Shown one piece after another: positions 9,639 through 17,713 of a stretch of 17,750 bases of DNA; position 1 is the first letter of the stretch; the number at the start of each line of letters is the position of its first letter. Under the pieces are notes generated by a model that was not told the origin of the DNA, searched no databases, and saw only the letters and a program-made list of their open reading frames with translations. The stretch comes from Gammaproteobacteria bacterium (GTDB taxonomy: Bacteria > Pseudomonadota > Gammaproteobacteria > GRL18). The position numbers and the translations under genes were made by a program. The DNA is taken from assembly GCA_024511395.1 (NCBI GenBank), contig JANELJ010000007.1:1-17750 (forward strand), written 5' to 3'.

Positions 9639-11570
9639 CTACTTTTTGGAATCGTCCACTTCTTCGAACTCTGCGTCAACCACATCGTCATTAGCAGTGT
9701 TCTGAGCAGCGCCTTCTGCTGCACTAGGTCCGCCGGCTGTGCCTGCGGCATCACCCTGGTTAGCATACAGACGTTCTACCATTTTCGCAGACGCATCCGT
9801 CAGAGCCTTAGTCTTGGCTTCGATGTCGTCCTTGTCGTCACCCTTAATGGCTTCTTCAAGGTCTTTAATCGCCGCTTCAATGGAAGTTTTTTCACTTTCT
9901 TCCAGTTTGTCACCCAGCTCTTCCATGGACTTCTTCGTTGCATGAATCATATTATCTGCAGTGTTACGAACAGTAATCAGCTCATGGAACTTCTTGTCTT
10001 CTTCCTTATGTGCTTCAGCATCCTGTACCATACGTTCGACTTCATCATCGGACAGACCGCTGGATGCTTTAATCACAATGGACTGTTCCTTACCGGTGGC
10101 CTTATCCTTAGCCGATACATTCAGAATACCATTGGCATCCAGGTCAAAGGATACTTCAATCTGTGGTGTGCCACGTGGTGCGGGTGGAATATCCGACAGG
10201 TCAAAACGACCCAGTGATTTATTGGCACTAGCCATTTCTCGTTCACCCTGCAGGACATGTACTGTTACCGCAGTCTGGTTATCATCCGCTGTGGTAAATA
10301 CCTGTGATGCCTTGGTAGGAATTGTAGTATTTTTCTCAACCAGTTTGGTCATCACACCGCCGGCAGTTTCAATACCCAGAGACAGTGGTGTAACATCCAG
10401 CAGTAAGACGTCCTTAACATCACCACCTAAGACACCGCCCTGAATCGCCGCACCTACAGCTACCGCTTCATCTGGGTTAACGTCTTTACGAGGTTCCTTA
10501 CCAAAGAATGTCTGTACTTCTTCCTGTACTTTAGGCATACGGGTCTGACCACCGACCAGAATCACATCGTTAATATCCTTAACGGACAATCCGGCATCAT
10601 TCAGTGCGACTTTACAGGGTTCAATGGTGCGCTTAATCAGCTCTTCTACCAGAGACTCTAGCTTGGCACGGGTTACCTTAACATTCAGGTGCTTAGGGCC
10701 GGATGCATCTGCAGTCACATAAGGCAGATTAACATCAGTCTGCTGTGCACTGGACAGTTCAATCTTGGCTTTTTCTGCGGCTTCTTTCAGACGCTGCATG
10801 GCCAGTGGATCACCACGTAAATCCATACCCTGGTCTTTCTTGAACTCATCCGCCAGGTAATCAATCAGGCGTAAGTCAAAGTCTTCACCACCAAGGAAGG
10901 TATCACCATTAGTAGATAATACTTCAAACTGATGTTCACCATCGACTTCAGCAATTTCGATAATGGAAATATCAAATGTACCACCACCAAGGTCAAATAC
11001 CGCAACGGTAGAATCGCCCCTGCTCTTATCCATACCATAAGCTAGTGCCGCTGCAGTTGGCTCGTTAATAATACGTTTTACATCCAGACCGGCAATTTTG
11101 CCTGCGTCTTTAGTGGCCTGACGCTGGGAATCGTTAAAGTAAGCAGGCACAGTAATAACTGCTTCCGTTACTGTTTCACCCAAATAGTCTTCTGCCGTTT
11201 TCTTCATTTTCTGCAGAATTTTTGCGGATACTTCAGGTGGCGCCATTTTCTGACCCTGAGCTTCTACCCAAGCATCGCCATTATCTGCTTTAATAATTTT
11301 ATAAGATACCAGTTCAATATCTTTCTGTACCGCTTCTTCATCATAAGTACGTCCGATAAGACGTTTAACTGCATAAATTGTGTTGGCTGGATTGGTTACC
11401 GCTTGGCGTTTGGCTGGCTGTCCAACCAGAATTTCATCTTCTGTATAAGCAACGATAGATGGCGTGGTGCGATCGCCTTCTACATTTTCTATAACTTTTG
11501 GCTTGTCACCATCCATGACCGCTACGCATGAGTTGGTGGTACCCAAATCAATACCGATAATTTTACCCAT
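9639..11570 (-). CDS. dnaK: Molecular chaperone DnaK (Hsp70)
   Basis: The protein has 643 residues (E. coli 638). The ATPase domain (about 1-385) starts with [16 protein letters not shown] and carries [12 protein letters not shown] and [13 protein letters not shown]. The hydrophobic linker [11 protein letters not shown] leads into the substrate-binding domain, and a helical lid with an Ala/Gly-rich tail ends in [14 protein letters not shown], close to the EEV-type end typical of bacterial DnaK. It works with DnaJ and GrpE, which flank it. A GAGGAG ribosome site precedes the ATG. A near-perfect sigma-32 promoter lies in the 211-bp gap behind grpE. Confidence 0.99.
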   Translation of the reverse strand: MGKIIGIDLGTTNSCVAVMDGDKPKVIENVEGDRTTPSIVAYTEDEILVGQPAKRQAVTNPANTIYAVKRLIGRTYDEEAVQKDIELVSYKIIKADNGDAWVEAQGQKMAPPEVSAKILQKMKKTAEDYLGETVTEAVITVPAYFNDSQRQATKDAGKIAGLDVKRIINEPTAAALAYGMDKSRGDSTVAVFDLGGGTFDISIIEIAEVDGEHQFEVLSTNGDTFLGGEDFDLRLIDYLADEFKKDQGMDLRGDPLAMQRLKEAAEKAKIELSSAQQTDVNLPYVTADASGPKHLNVKVTRAKLESLVEELIKRTIEPCKVALNDAGLSVKDINDVILVGGQTRMPKVQEEVQTFFGKEPRKDVNPDEAVAVGAAIQGGVLGGDVKDVLLLDVTPLSLGIETAGGVMTKLVEKNTTIPTKASQVFTTADDNQTAVTVHVLQGEREMASANKSLGRFDLSDIPPAPRGTPQIEVSFDLDANGILNVSAKDKATGKEQSIVIKASSGLSDDEVERMVQDAEAHKEEDKKFHELITVRNTADNMIHATKKSMEELGDKLEESEKTSIEAAIKDLEEAIKGDDKDDIEAKTKALTDASAKMVERLYANQGDAAGTAGGPSAAEGAAQNTANDDVVDAEFEEVDDSKK

Positions 11571-11654
11571 TGTTTGTTCTCCTCAGAATTTTTATTTTGT
11601 ACTTTTTGTACTTAATTTTTACAAATCGTATTAAAGCTTCAATCTTGCTAAAGA

Positions 11655-11682
11655 AGATGGGGTTATGCCACCACTTTTCAAG
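11655..11682 (-). promoter_or_regulatory. Sigma-32 heat-shock promoter of dnaK
   Basis: On the minus strand CTTGAAA (11682-11676) and CCCCATCT (11662-11655) are separated by 13 bp, which matches the E. coli sigma-32 consensus almost exactly. Transcription would start near 11648, about 77 bases before the dnaK ATG. Confidence 0.85.
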
Positions 11683-11695
11683 TGTTAATTAAATC

Positions 11696-11741
11696 TTTTT
11701 ATGCTTTTATACGTGCTTTTTATGTTTTTATGCTTTTTTAG
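11696..11741 (-). promoter_or_regulatory. A-tract array upstream of the dnaK heat-shock promoter
   Basis: On the minus strand, CATAAAAA occurs three times (11732-11725, 11724-11717, 11703-11696) with two further A-runs between and beyond. The runs are spaced 8-12 bp, so the DNA may be curved or act as an UP-like element for RNA polymerase. It begins about 14 bp upstream of the -35 box. Confidence 0.35.
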
Positions 11742-11781
11742 TGTATTTTAAGCAAATTTCGCAACACGTTTGCAGCAAGAG

Positions 11782-12399
11782 TTATTTTGCCACCATAATC
11801 ATAGCTGGGCGGATCAGACGATCATTTAAGGTATAACCTTTCTGTACCACTGCAACAATGGTATTGGGATCTCTGCCCGGAACTTCCTGCATGGACATGG
11901 CCTGGTGGAAATCGGCATTAAAGGGTTCACCCTCTTGTGGTGCGACTTCTTTTACACCAATTTTTGCCATGGCGTCATTCATCATTTTTAAGGTCAGTTC
12001 CATACCTTCACGGATTTTGTGTACCGCTTTATCATCGGTATCGAGTTCAATGGCTGCTTTTAAGCCCATTTCCATGGAATCCTTAACCGGTAGTATTTCA
12101 TTCACCAGTTTCTCAACACCGAATTTTCTGGCATTGGAAATTTCTTTTTCAGTACGGCGGCGAACATTTTCCATTTCAGCCTTGGTGCGCAGGGCAATGT
12201 CCCAGTTTTCATCGGCTTTTGCCTGCACCTTTTTGATATGTGCTATCAGTTCTTCTGCTTCCAGAGCTGCCAGTTCATCCGAAACTTCACTGCCGTTGTC
12301 ATTACCTTGTGCTGTATCCTGTGCCTGGTCAGATGCATTTGAGGCCTGTGTACTGTTTTCCTCTGCTGACTGTCCATCCACTTTCTGTTCTTCTGCCAT
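11782..12399 (-). CDS. grpE: Nucleotide exchange factor GrpE
   Basis: The protein has 205 residues (E. coli 197). It releases ADP from DnaK. The first ~45 residues are acidic and Gln/Ser/Ala-rich, as usual. A long coiled-coil helix covers about 45-105 (ENWDIALRTKAEMENVRRRTEKE). The C-terminal beta domain carries the family signature VVQKGYTLNDRLIRPAMIMVAK. It sits between broken hrcA (102 bp upstream) and dnaK. A sigma-32-type promoter overlaps the end of the hrcA frame, so grpE does not need transcription from hrcA. Confidence 0.98.
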   Translation of the reverse strand: MAEEQKVDGQSAEENSTQASNASDQAQDTAQGNDNGSEVSDELAALEAEELIAHIKKVQAKADENWDIALRTKAEMENVRRRTEKEISNARKFGVEKLVNEILPVKDSMEMGLKAAIELDTDDKAVHKIREGMELTLKMMNDAMAKIGVKEVAPQEGEPFNADFHQAMSMQEVPGRDPNTIVAVVQKGYTLNDRLIRPAMIMVAK

Positions 12400-12492
12400 T
12401 TTGTATTCCTGGTTTAATCCTGTTTGATAGTTCTGATTTTAAAGCCCTGAGTTTGCCAAGCTTTAAAGGTAATTTAATAATTGACACACTTT

Positions 12493-12520
12493 ATATAAGG
12501 GTTAGTTTTCGTGATTCAAG
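12493..12520 (-). promoter_or_regulatory. Sigma-32-type promoter of grpE, overlapping the hrcA stop
   Basis: On the minus strand CTTGAAT (12520-12514) and CCTTATAT (12500-12493) are 13 bp apart, the same spacing as the dnaK and hrcA sites. The -35 box lies inside the last codons of the hrcA frame. A sigma-70-like pair (TTGAAT, 16 bp, TATATA) overlaps it, so basal transcription may share the site. Confidence 0.55.
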
Positions 12521-13548
12521 GCTGAGCTTAATAATTTTGTCGTCAAATCCACAATGGGAATCACTTTATCATAAGCCATGCGGGTCGGCCCGATAACGCC
12601 CAGTACTCCCATGGTCTGTCCATCTATCTGATAAGGGGCTGCTACTACCGAACAGTCATTCAGCGGCTGGTAGCGGGATTCATTACCGATAAACAATTTA
12701 ACCCCATCCGCATTACTGACCTGGTTTAAAATGGACAGGATATGCTGTTTTTCATGAAAAGCTTCAAACAACTGGCGCATCTGCCCCATATCCGCAATAT
12801 CTTCATACTGCATCAAGTTAGTTTCACCGCGGATCACAACTTCTTCTTTGTGTTCACGTTGCTCTACAAAAGCATAGTTAACCATTTTAATAGCAGAACG
12901 CATCATCTCATCCATTTGCTGCCAGGTATTTTCCATTTCCTAGGCCAGTGTTTCACAGGCTTCCCGAACGGTTTTACCGGCCAGTAGATGATTCAGATAA
13001 TTACTCATCTGCAGCAACTGTGCTGCACTATATTCCCGTTCTGTCTGTATCACCCGGTTCTGCACCTCATTATCACTATGTACGAGGATGGTCAGTATGC
13101 GCTGATTGGACAGTGGGATAAACTCAATATGTGTCAGTGACAGCAGTTCTTTTTTAGGCAGCACCACCAGGGAGGCCATATGGGTGACACCTGATAAAGT
13201 GTCGGATACTTTTTCCAGAACCTGGTTTTGTTCCTCAGCATCACTGATATGGGATGCCAGTTAATTTAACAACTGTTTATCCGGGCGTTTTACGGACAAC
13301 AGGGAGTCAACAAACACCCGGTAACCCTGTACGGTAGGTATCCGCCCGGCAGAGGTGTGCGGTGACTGTATTAATCCCATTTTTTCCAGATCAGCCATAA
13401 CATTACGCACGGTGGCGGCACTGACTTTTAAACCGGAATGTTCTGCCAGAGCTTTTGAGCCTACAGGCTGATCATCGCTGATATAGCTTTCAACCAACAC
13501 TTTCATCAGCTGTCCGGCTCGTTCATCAAAAATGTGAGTTTTAGCCAT
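12502..13548 (-). pseudogene. hrcA: Heat-shock repressor HrcA, interrupted by two in-frame stop codons
   Basis: The frame from the ATG at 13548 to the TAA at 12502 is 349 codons, the usual HrcA length, with no length-changing indel apparent. It is broken by TAA at 13261-13263 (codon 96) and TAG at 12940-12942 (codon 203). Residues 1-95 form the winged-helix DNA-binding domain ([34 protein letters not shown] and [16 protein letters not shown]). Codons 97-202 (LASHISDAEEQNQVLEKVSD... to ...REACETLA) and 204-348 (MENTWQQMDEM... VLGVIGPTRMAYDKVIPIVD) form the dimerisation and GAF-like parts. Each stop is one C-to-T change from a Gln codon. HrcA normally represses grpE and dnaK through CIRCE. No CIRCE is seen here. 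Sequencing error or stop readthrough cannot be excluded, but two separate stops make true loss the likeliest reading. Confidence 0.88.
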
Positions 13549-13585
13549 TGTTTACTTAATTCTCAGAAAAATGAATGTAATAACA

Positions 13586-13613
13586 AGATAAGGCTATGTT
13601 CAGAAGTTTCAAG
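13586..13613 (-). promoter_or_regulatory. Sigma-32-type promoter upstream of hrcA
   Basis: On the minus strand CTTGAAA (13613-13607) and CCTTATCT (13593-13586) are separated by 13 bp, the same layout as the dnaK promoter. Transcription would start near 13579, about 31 bases before the hrcA ATG. It could still drive read-through into grpE-dnaK. Confidence 0.65.
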
Positions 13614-13693
13614 CAGTATTTAACCTAAATAACTTTGAGAGTTTTTTTTCCTGTTTATTTGTGCTAGTTTGCTAGTAAATTAAAGATTGTTCG

Positions 13694-13698
13694 AAGGA
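13694..13698 (+). promoter_or_regulatory. Ribosome binding site that fixes the nadK start
   Basis: AAGGA lies 6 bases before the GTG at 13705. The longer frame from a TTG at 13687 would put this motif inside the coding region and has no comparable site. Confidence 0.65.
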
Positions 13699-13704
13699 TC
13701 GCCT

Positions 13705-14619
13705 GTGACAGATATAGCACCAACCGATAATGACAGAAACCCGAAGTTCAATACTATTGGTCTGATTGGAAAATACGCCGATCCCAGTGTTGAAGATGCC
13801 TTGGTCAGTCTGCATGAGTATTTTAACCAGATTGGCTGCAAGGTATTTCTGGATGAAAATACGGCAGCGGTATTTTCCGATCACGAAATGCAGCCGGCTT
13901 CTCGTACCCAGCTGGGTGAACTATGTGACTTAATTATTATTGTTGGTGGTGACGGCACGTTGCTAAATGCCGCCCGAAGTCTGGTGGGTTTCGGTGTGCC
14001 GTTGCTAGGCATAAATCTGGGGCATCTGGGCTTTCTGGTGGATTTATCAGCCATTGATGTGCATAAAGCCCTGGATGAAATTATGGCGGGCGAATATACC
14101 GAAGAAAACCGTTTTTTAATTATCAGTGAAATAGAACGGGACGGTGATTATTTCGGCGGCGGCAATGCCTTTAATGATGTGGTGATCCACAAGTCAGATG
14201 TCGCCCGTATGATTGAAATTGAAACCTATATTGATGATCGTTTTATGCATTCCATGCATGCTGACGGCCTAATCATTTCCACGCCTACCGGCTCTACGGC
14301 TTATTCCCTGTCCGGCGGCGGTCCGATTTTATACCCGTCTTTAAATGTTATGGAACTGGTGCCTATTTGCCCGCACACCATGAGTAATCGCCCAGTCGTG
14401 GTATCCGGCGAAAGTGAAATTGATATTGTCGTCTCGGATCGTTTTTCTACCCAGGCGCAGGTTACCTACGACGGTCAGATTAACTTTAACTTATTGCCCG
14501 GTGACCATGTTAAAATTATGCGTCATCCAAAACATATCACAATTTTGCATCCAAAAACCTATGATTATTTTAAAATCCTGCGTACCAAGCTGCGCTGGGG
14601 TGAAAAACTTCGTAACTAA
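13705..14619 (+). CDS. nadK: NAD kinase
   Basis: The protein has 304 residues from the GTG at 13705 (E. coli 292). It phosphorylates NAD to NADP using ATP. The family motif GGDGTLL is at residues 81-87 with the catalytic Asp83. LGHLGFL, the NDVVIHK segment, TPTGSTAYSLSGGGPI and a C-terminal VTYDGQ follow in the normal order. It is divergent from hrcA and 35 bp upstream of recN. The pair nadK-recN opposite hrcA-grpE is a common gammaproteobacterial arrangement. I saw no convincing sigma-70 pair in the 156-bp gap upstream. Confidence 0.97.
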   Translation: MTDIAPTDNDRNPKFNTIGLIGKYADPSVEDALVSLHEYFNQIGCKVFLDENTAAVFSDHEMQPASRTQLGELCDLIIIVGGDGTLLNAARSLVGFGVPLLGINLGHLGFLVDLSAIDVHKALDEIMAGEYTEENRFLIISEIERDGDYFGGGNAFNDVVIHKSDVARMIEIETYIDDRFMHSMHADGLIISTPTGSTAYSLSGGGPILYPSLNVMELVPICPHTMSNRPVVVSGESEIDIVVSDRFSTQAQVTYDGQINFNLLPGDHVKIMRHPKHITILHPKTYDYFKILRTKLRWGEKLRN

Positions 14620-14654
14620 AAAAACACCAAACATAAGTCTGAAATAGTTCCCCT

Positions 14655-16325
14655 ATGCTGAATCATATTACCATCAAAAATCTGGCCATTGTCGATTTTC
14701 TGGAACTGGAACTTAACACCGGTTTCAGCGTACTGACCGGTGAAACCGGGGCCGGCAAATCCATTCTTATTGATGCTTTAGGACTGGTACTGGGTGACCG
14801 AGCTGAAGCGGCTGCAGTTCGTTACAACGCTGACCGGGCAGATATTACGGCAGAATTTGAATTAAATAATGCTCAGATCACCCAGTGGCTTTGCGATAAT
14901 GAGCTGGACGATGCGGATAATCCATCTGAGTGCCTGATCCGCCGCACCATTAATGCTAAAGGCCGCTCCCGGGGCTTTGTCAACGGTCAGCCAGTCCCCT
15001 TACAGGTATTGCGGGAACTGGGTGAAAAGCTGGTCAATATTCATGGTCAGAATACCCATCAGGCCTTATTAAAAACCGATGAACAACGCCTGCTGCTGGA
15101 TAACTTCGCCGGCAGCAACGCACTACGCAAAGAGCTGAACCAGTGCTATCAACAGTGGCAGAAAAAATCTGCCGAGTATAAAAAGTTACAACAAGATACT
15201 TCCGAACGGGATGCCCGGCTGGATCTGCTGCATTTTCAGGTTCAAGAACTGCAGGAATTTGATTTACAGGAAAACGAACTGCCACAGCTTGAAGAAGAGC
15301 ACAAACGCCTGAGCAATGCCAGCCGGTTGATAGAAACCTCACAAAGTGCTTATTACCGGCTCAGTGAAGATGAAAACAGCATCAGCAGTCATATCAGCTA
15401 TACACTGAATGAGCTTACCGCCCTTGGCGAACTGGACAGCCGGCTTAATCCCGTTCTGGAAATGCTTAATAATGCCTTTATTCAGATTGACGAGGCCGGT
15501 TCCGAATTACGTCACTATATTGACAGCCTGGAGCTGGATCCGGAACGCCTGAACTGGCTGGATCAACGTATTGCCGGTATCTATGATCTGGCCCGAAAAC
15601 ATCATATTGAAACCAATGAACTTTACACCCATGCTGAAATCCTGAATCAGGAGTTACGGCAACTGGAAAATGCGGATAGTCATCTGGAAACCCTGGAAAA
15701 AGAAGTCGAAGAGTTCCGCCGTGAGTATTTTAAACTGGCCGAAAAGCTCACCGGTGAACGGGAAAAAGCCAGTCAATTGCTGGCTGAGCAAGTCATGTCC
15801 CATATTCATGAACTGGGCATGGGACATTGTGTTTTTGAAATCCGCCTGCACAGTACAGACAGTGAGCAGCCGCAATTACACGGCATGGAAGTGATTGAGT
15901 TTTATGTAACCACCAATCCCGGACAACCCTTACGGCCTTTATCCAAAGTGGTTTCCGGTGGTGAACTGTCCCGCATCAGCCTAGCCATACAGGTCGTGAC
16001 GGCTCAGTTCAGCGACATTCCAACTCTTATATTTGATGAAGTGGATGTGGGTATCGGCGGCGGTATTGCAGAAATGGTGGGCAGTAAATTAAGACTTCTG
16101 GGCAGCAATTCCCAGGTACTCTGTGTAACCCACCAAGCCCAGGTCGCCTCCCAGGCCCATTGTCATTATTTTGTAGAAAAGCAAAGCGATGACAACAGTA
16201 CAAAAACAACCATCAGAATACTGGATAAAGAACAGCGGATTGACGAAATTTCCAGAATGCTTGGGGGAGTAAAAATCACGGAGCAAACCCGTTCACATGC
16301 TAAAGAAATGCTGGAAGGGAAATAA
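14655..16325 (+). CDS. recN: DNA repair protein RecN (SMC-like ATPase)
   Basis: The protein has 556 residues (E. coli 553). It is an SMC-like ATPase that acts in recombinational repair of double-strand breaks. The ATPase head is split. Walker A GETGAGKSILIDAL starts at residue 29. Long coiled-coil segments cover about 160-370 (many Leu/Glu/Gln heptads). The signature VVSGGELSRISLAI near 430 and Walker B PTLIFDEVDVGIGGG near 456 complete the head, followed by a VTHQAQVASQA switch region. Its start has only a weak ribosome site, so it may be translated from the nadK mRNA. No LexA box is evident in the 35-bp gap. Confidence 0.97.
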   Translation: MLNHITIKNLAIVDFLELELNTGFSVLTGETGAGKSILIDALGLVLGDRAEAAAVRYNADRADITAEFELNNAQITQWLCDNELDDADNPSECLIRRTINAKGRSRGFVNGQPVPLQVLRELGEKLVNIHGQNTHQALLKTDEQRLLLDNFAGSNALRKELNQCYQQWQKKSAEYKKLQQDTSERDARLDLLHFQVQELQEFDLQENELPQLEEEHKRLSNASRLIETSQSAYYRLSEDENSISSHISYTLNELTALGELDSRLNPVLEMLNNAFIQIDEAGSELRHYIDSLELDPERLNWLDQRIAGIYDLARKHHIETNELYTHAEILNQELRQLENADSHLETLEKEVEEFRREYFKLAEKLTGEREKASQLLAEQVMSHIHELGMGHCVFEIRLHSTDSEQPQLHGMEVIEFYVTTNPGQPLRPLSKVVSGGELSRISLAIQVVTAQFSDIPTLIFDEVDVGIGGGIAEMVGSKLRLLGSNSQVLCVTHQAQVASQAHCHYFVEKQSDDNSTKTTIRILDKEQRIDEISRMLGGVKITEQTRSHAKEMLEGK

Positions 16326-16363
16326 GCGTTGAACGTTCAACAAAAATTGTAAAATCGCTTTTT
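16326..16363 (+). terminator. Possible weak terminator behind recN, with a 14-bp palindrome
   Basis: GTTGAACGTTCAAC (16328-16341) is a perfect palindrome starting three bases after the recN stop. AAGCG (16324-16328) can pair with CGCTT (16356-16360), which is followed by more T. The outer stem is only 5 bp, so termination is uncertain. The sequence may instead belong to the GCGTTCA-type repeats seen elsewhere in this window. Confidence 0.3.
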
Positions 16364-16425
16364 CTTCAGTCAAGCATAATATTAAAATATTTTGTACAAA
16401 CTTTAAGATAAATTCTATTGCTCTG

Positions 16426-16465
16426 GCTCTTTCTGAACGCTGCTCTTTTAACCCTGCTCTTTCTG
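16426..16465 (-). repeat. Short repeat cluster across the fur stop codon
   Basis: On the minus strand CAGAAAGAGC occurs at 16465-16456 (last codons of fur) and again just behind the stop, with AAAGAGC in between. The 21-base stretch 16446-16426 (AGAGCAGCGTTC followed by AGAAAGAGC) is nearly identical, 19 of 21, to the stretch directly behind the bamE stop (17689-17709). Confidence 0.6.
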
Positions 16466-16867
16466 ACACTCAGGACAGATGCCGTAAATATAAAGGCTGT
16501 GATCGGTCATTTTATAACCAAACTTCTCGGCTACCTTGTGCTGGCAGTTTTCAATGGTTTCTTCCATAAACTCTTCCACCTTGCCGCATTGTACACAGAC
16601 CAGATGGTCGTGATGGCTTCCCTGGTTGAGTTCAAAAACAGAATGACCACCTTCAAAGTGATGACGCGACACCAGGCCGGCACCTTCAAACTGGGTCAGA
16701 ACCCGGTAAACCGTTGCCAAACCAACGTCTTCTCCTGTTTCAAGGAGTTTTTTATAGACATCCTCCGCACTCAAATGACGCACATCAGCTCTTTCAAGTA
16801 ATTCAAGAATTTTCAGGCGAGGCAGGGTTGCTTTAAGGCCGGCTTTTTTAAGATCAATGGTTGTCAC
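16448..16867 (-). CDS. fur: Ferric uptake regulator Fur
   Basis: The protein has 139 residues (E. coli 148). It is a dimeric iron-responsive repressor. The N-terminal winged helix ends with the recognition helix GLATVYRVLTQFE (49-61). The dimerisation domain holds HHDH (85-88), the zinc pair CVQC (91-94) and the C-terminal CPEC (131-134), so the structural zinc site is complete. The start is a GTG at 16867 with an AAGGA ribosome site 9 bases upstream. It is divergent from bamE, a conserved pairing in many Gammaproteobacteria. The 235-bp gap between them is AT-rich, and I could not assign a firm fur promoter or Fur box there. Confidence 0.97.
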   Translation of the reverse strand: MTTIDLKKAGLKATLPRLKILELLERADVRHLSAEDVYKKLLETGEDVGLATVYRVLTQFEGAGLVSRHHFEGGHSVFELNQGSHHDHLVCVQCGKVEEFMEETIENCQHKVAEKFGYKMTDHSLYIYGICPECQKEQG

Positions 16868-17050
16868 GAAACGGTATCCTTAATCTGATACATATACAGG
16901 CTGTGTTTAAATACGTTTACAGGCAGGCAATGAAAGTCTAAAACACATATCTACTGATGCTTTTAGTATAAGAATATTGTATTATCGCACTCTTAATATC
17001 AAACTTATAGAAAAACAGCAATTAAACAGAGAACCTGCTTCTGTTAGCTG

Positions 17051-17079
17051 TTGATAGTATACATAATTTATTACATAAA
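17051..17079 (+). promoter_or_regulatory. Candidate sigma-70 promoter of bamE
   Basis: TTGATA (17051-17056) and CATAAA (17074-17079) are 17 bp apart. The -10 match is imperfect and the region is AT-rich with other options. Confidence 0.3.
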
Positions 17080-17102
17080 TTATTAAAGAAATCACAATAG
17101 CA

Positions 17103-17690
17103 ATGCGAAATATTATTATTCTCGGTCTCATCCCCTTTGTTCTGTTACTACCAGCCTGTTCCTGGGTACCTGATCTGTCTGATGTAGGGCTCCCACGGGT
17201 TCATAAAGTGGATGTACCGCAGGGTAATGTAGTTGAACAGGATCAGATCAACCAGCTACGTCCCGGAATGAACAAGGAACAGGTACGTTTTGTCATGGGC
17301 ACCCCAATGCTGGATGATCCCTTCCACAATGACCGCTGGGATTATATCTACCGTTTCAAACCCGGCTATGGTGATATTGAATTTAAACAGGCCTCCGTTT
17401 ATTTTAATGAAGACGGACGTCTGGTCAATATTATCGGTACCTTCCGCCCCGGAGACAAACCCGAAAAAGTCCATACCAATACTGAAATTGTCGTCGTTCC
17501 ACTAGAGGATTACGAGGAAGAAGATCAGGGCGAAAAAGGCTACTGGACTCGTTTTTTTGATTTCTTTGCCTGGACAGACGAACACAGGGGTATCCCTGAG
17601 GATGATGGTGATGTACCGGTGAACCCAAGGGGTGAAGGGGAAGTGGCTCCGGGGACGTTGGAGACTTCTCCTCAGACTAGTGGTGAGTAG
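17103..17690 (+). CDS. bamE: Outer membrane assembly lipoprotein BamE (SmpA/OmlA family), C-terminally extended
   Basis: The protein has 195 residues, against 113 in E. coli. It is a lipoprotein of the BAM complex that inserts outer membrane proteins. The signal peptide (1-18) ends in the lipobox LPAC with Cys19. Position +2 is Ser, in line with outer membrane sorting. The BamE domain covers about 38-125, with INQLRPGMNKEQVRFVMGTPMLDDPFHNDRWDYIYRF as the family core. After residue ~140 comes an extra tail of about 55 residues: an acidic stretch, an aromatic GYWTRFFDFFAW patch, then a low-complexity Gly/Pro/Glu-rich end. The tail is unusual relative to E. coli and of unknown role. The ribosome site is weak. 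Confidence 0.93.
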   Translation: MRNIIILGLIPFVLLLPACSWVPDLSDVGLPRVHKVDVPQGNVVEQDQINQLRPGMNKEQVRFVMGTPMLDDPFHNDRWDYIYRFKPGYGDIEFKQASVYFNEDGRLVNIIGTFRPGDKPEKVHTNTEIVVVPLEDYEEEDQGEKGYWTRFFDFFAWTDEHRGIPEDDGDVPVNPRGEGEVAPGTLETSPQTSGE

Positions 17691-17709
17691 AGCAGCGTTG
17701 AGAAAAAGC
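17689..17709 (+). repeat. Post-stop repeat behind bamE
   Basis: The 21 bases starting in the bamE stop codon (AGAGCAGCGTTG followed by AGAAAAAGC) match the stretch behind fur at 16446-16426 in 19 of 21 positions and lead into the heptamer array. Confidence 0.55.
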
Positions 17710-17713
17710 ATAG

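Noticed and set aside
9102..10217. 371-residue plus-strand frame opposite dnaJ and dnaK
   Set aside because: It is antisense to two fully conserved genes, and its composition follows from their codon use. No family is recognised.
12940..13263. Stop-codon reassignment (TAA/TAG as Gln) to explain hrcA
   Set aside because: Genes here, including carB, yjdM, fur and bamE, end in TAA or TAG at expected lengths, so both codons are normal stops.
11571..13704. CIRCE operators for HrcA
   Set aside because: I searched the gaps before hrcA, grpE and dnaK by eye for TTAGCACTC and its inverted partner and found none.
13687..13704. Upstream TTG start for nadK
   Set aside because: It adds six unsupported residues and places the AAGGA ribosome site inside the gene. 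The GTG at 13705 fits better.
16960..17000. Fur box in the fur-bamE gap (a GATAAT followed by ATATTCTTATAC)
   Set aside because: Only one hexamer matches well and overall agreement with the 19-bp consensus is poor, as expected by chance in AT-rich DNA.
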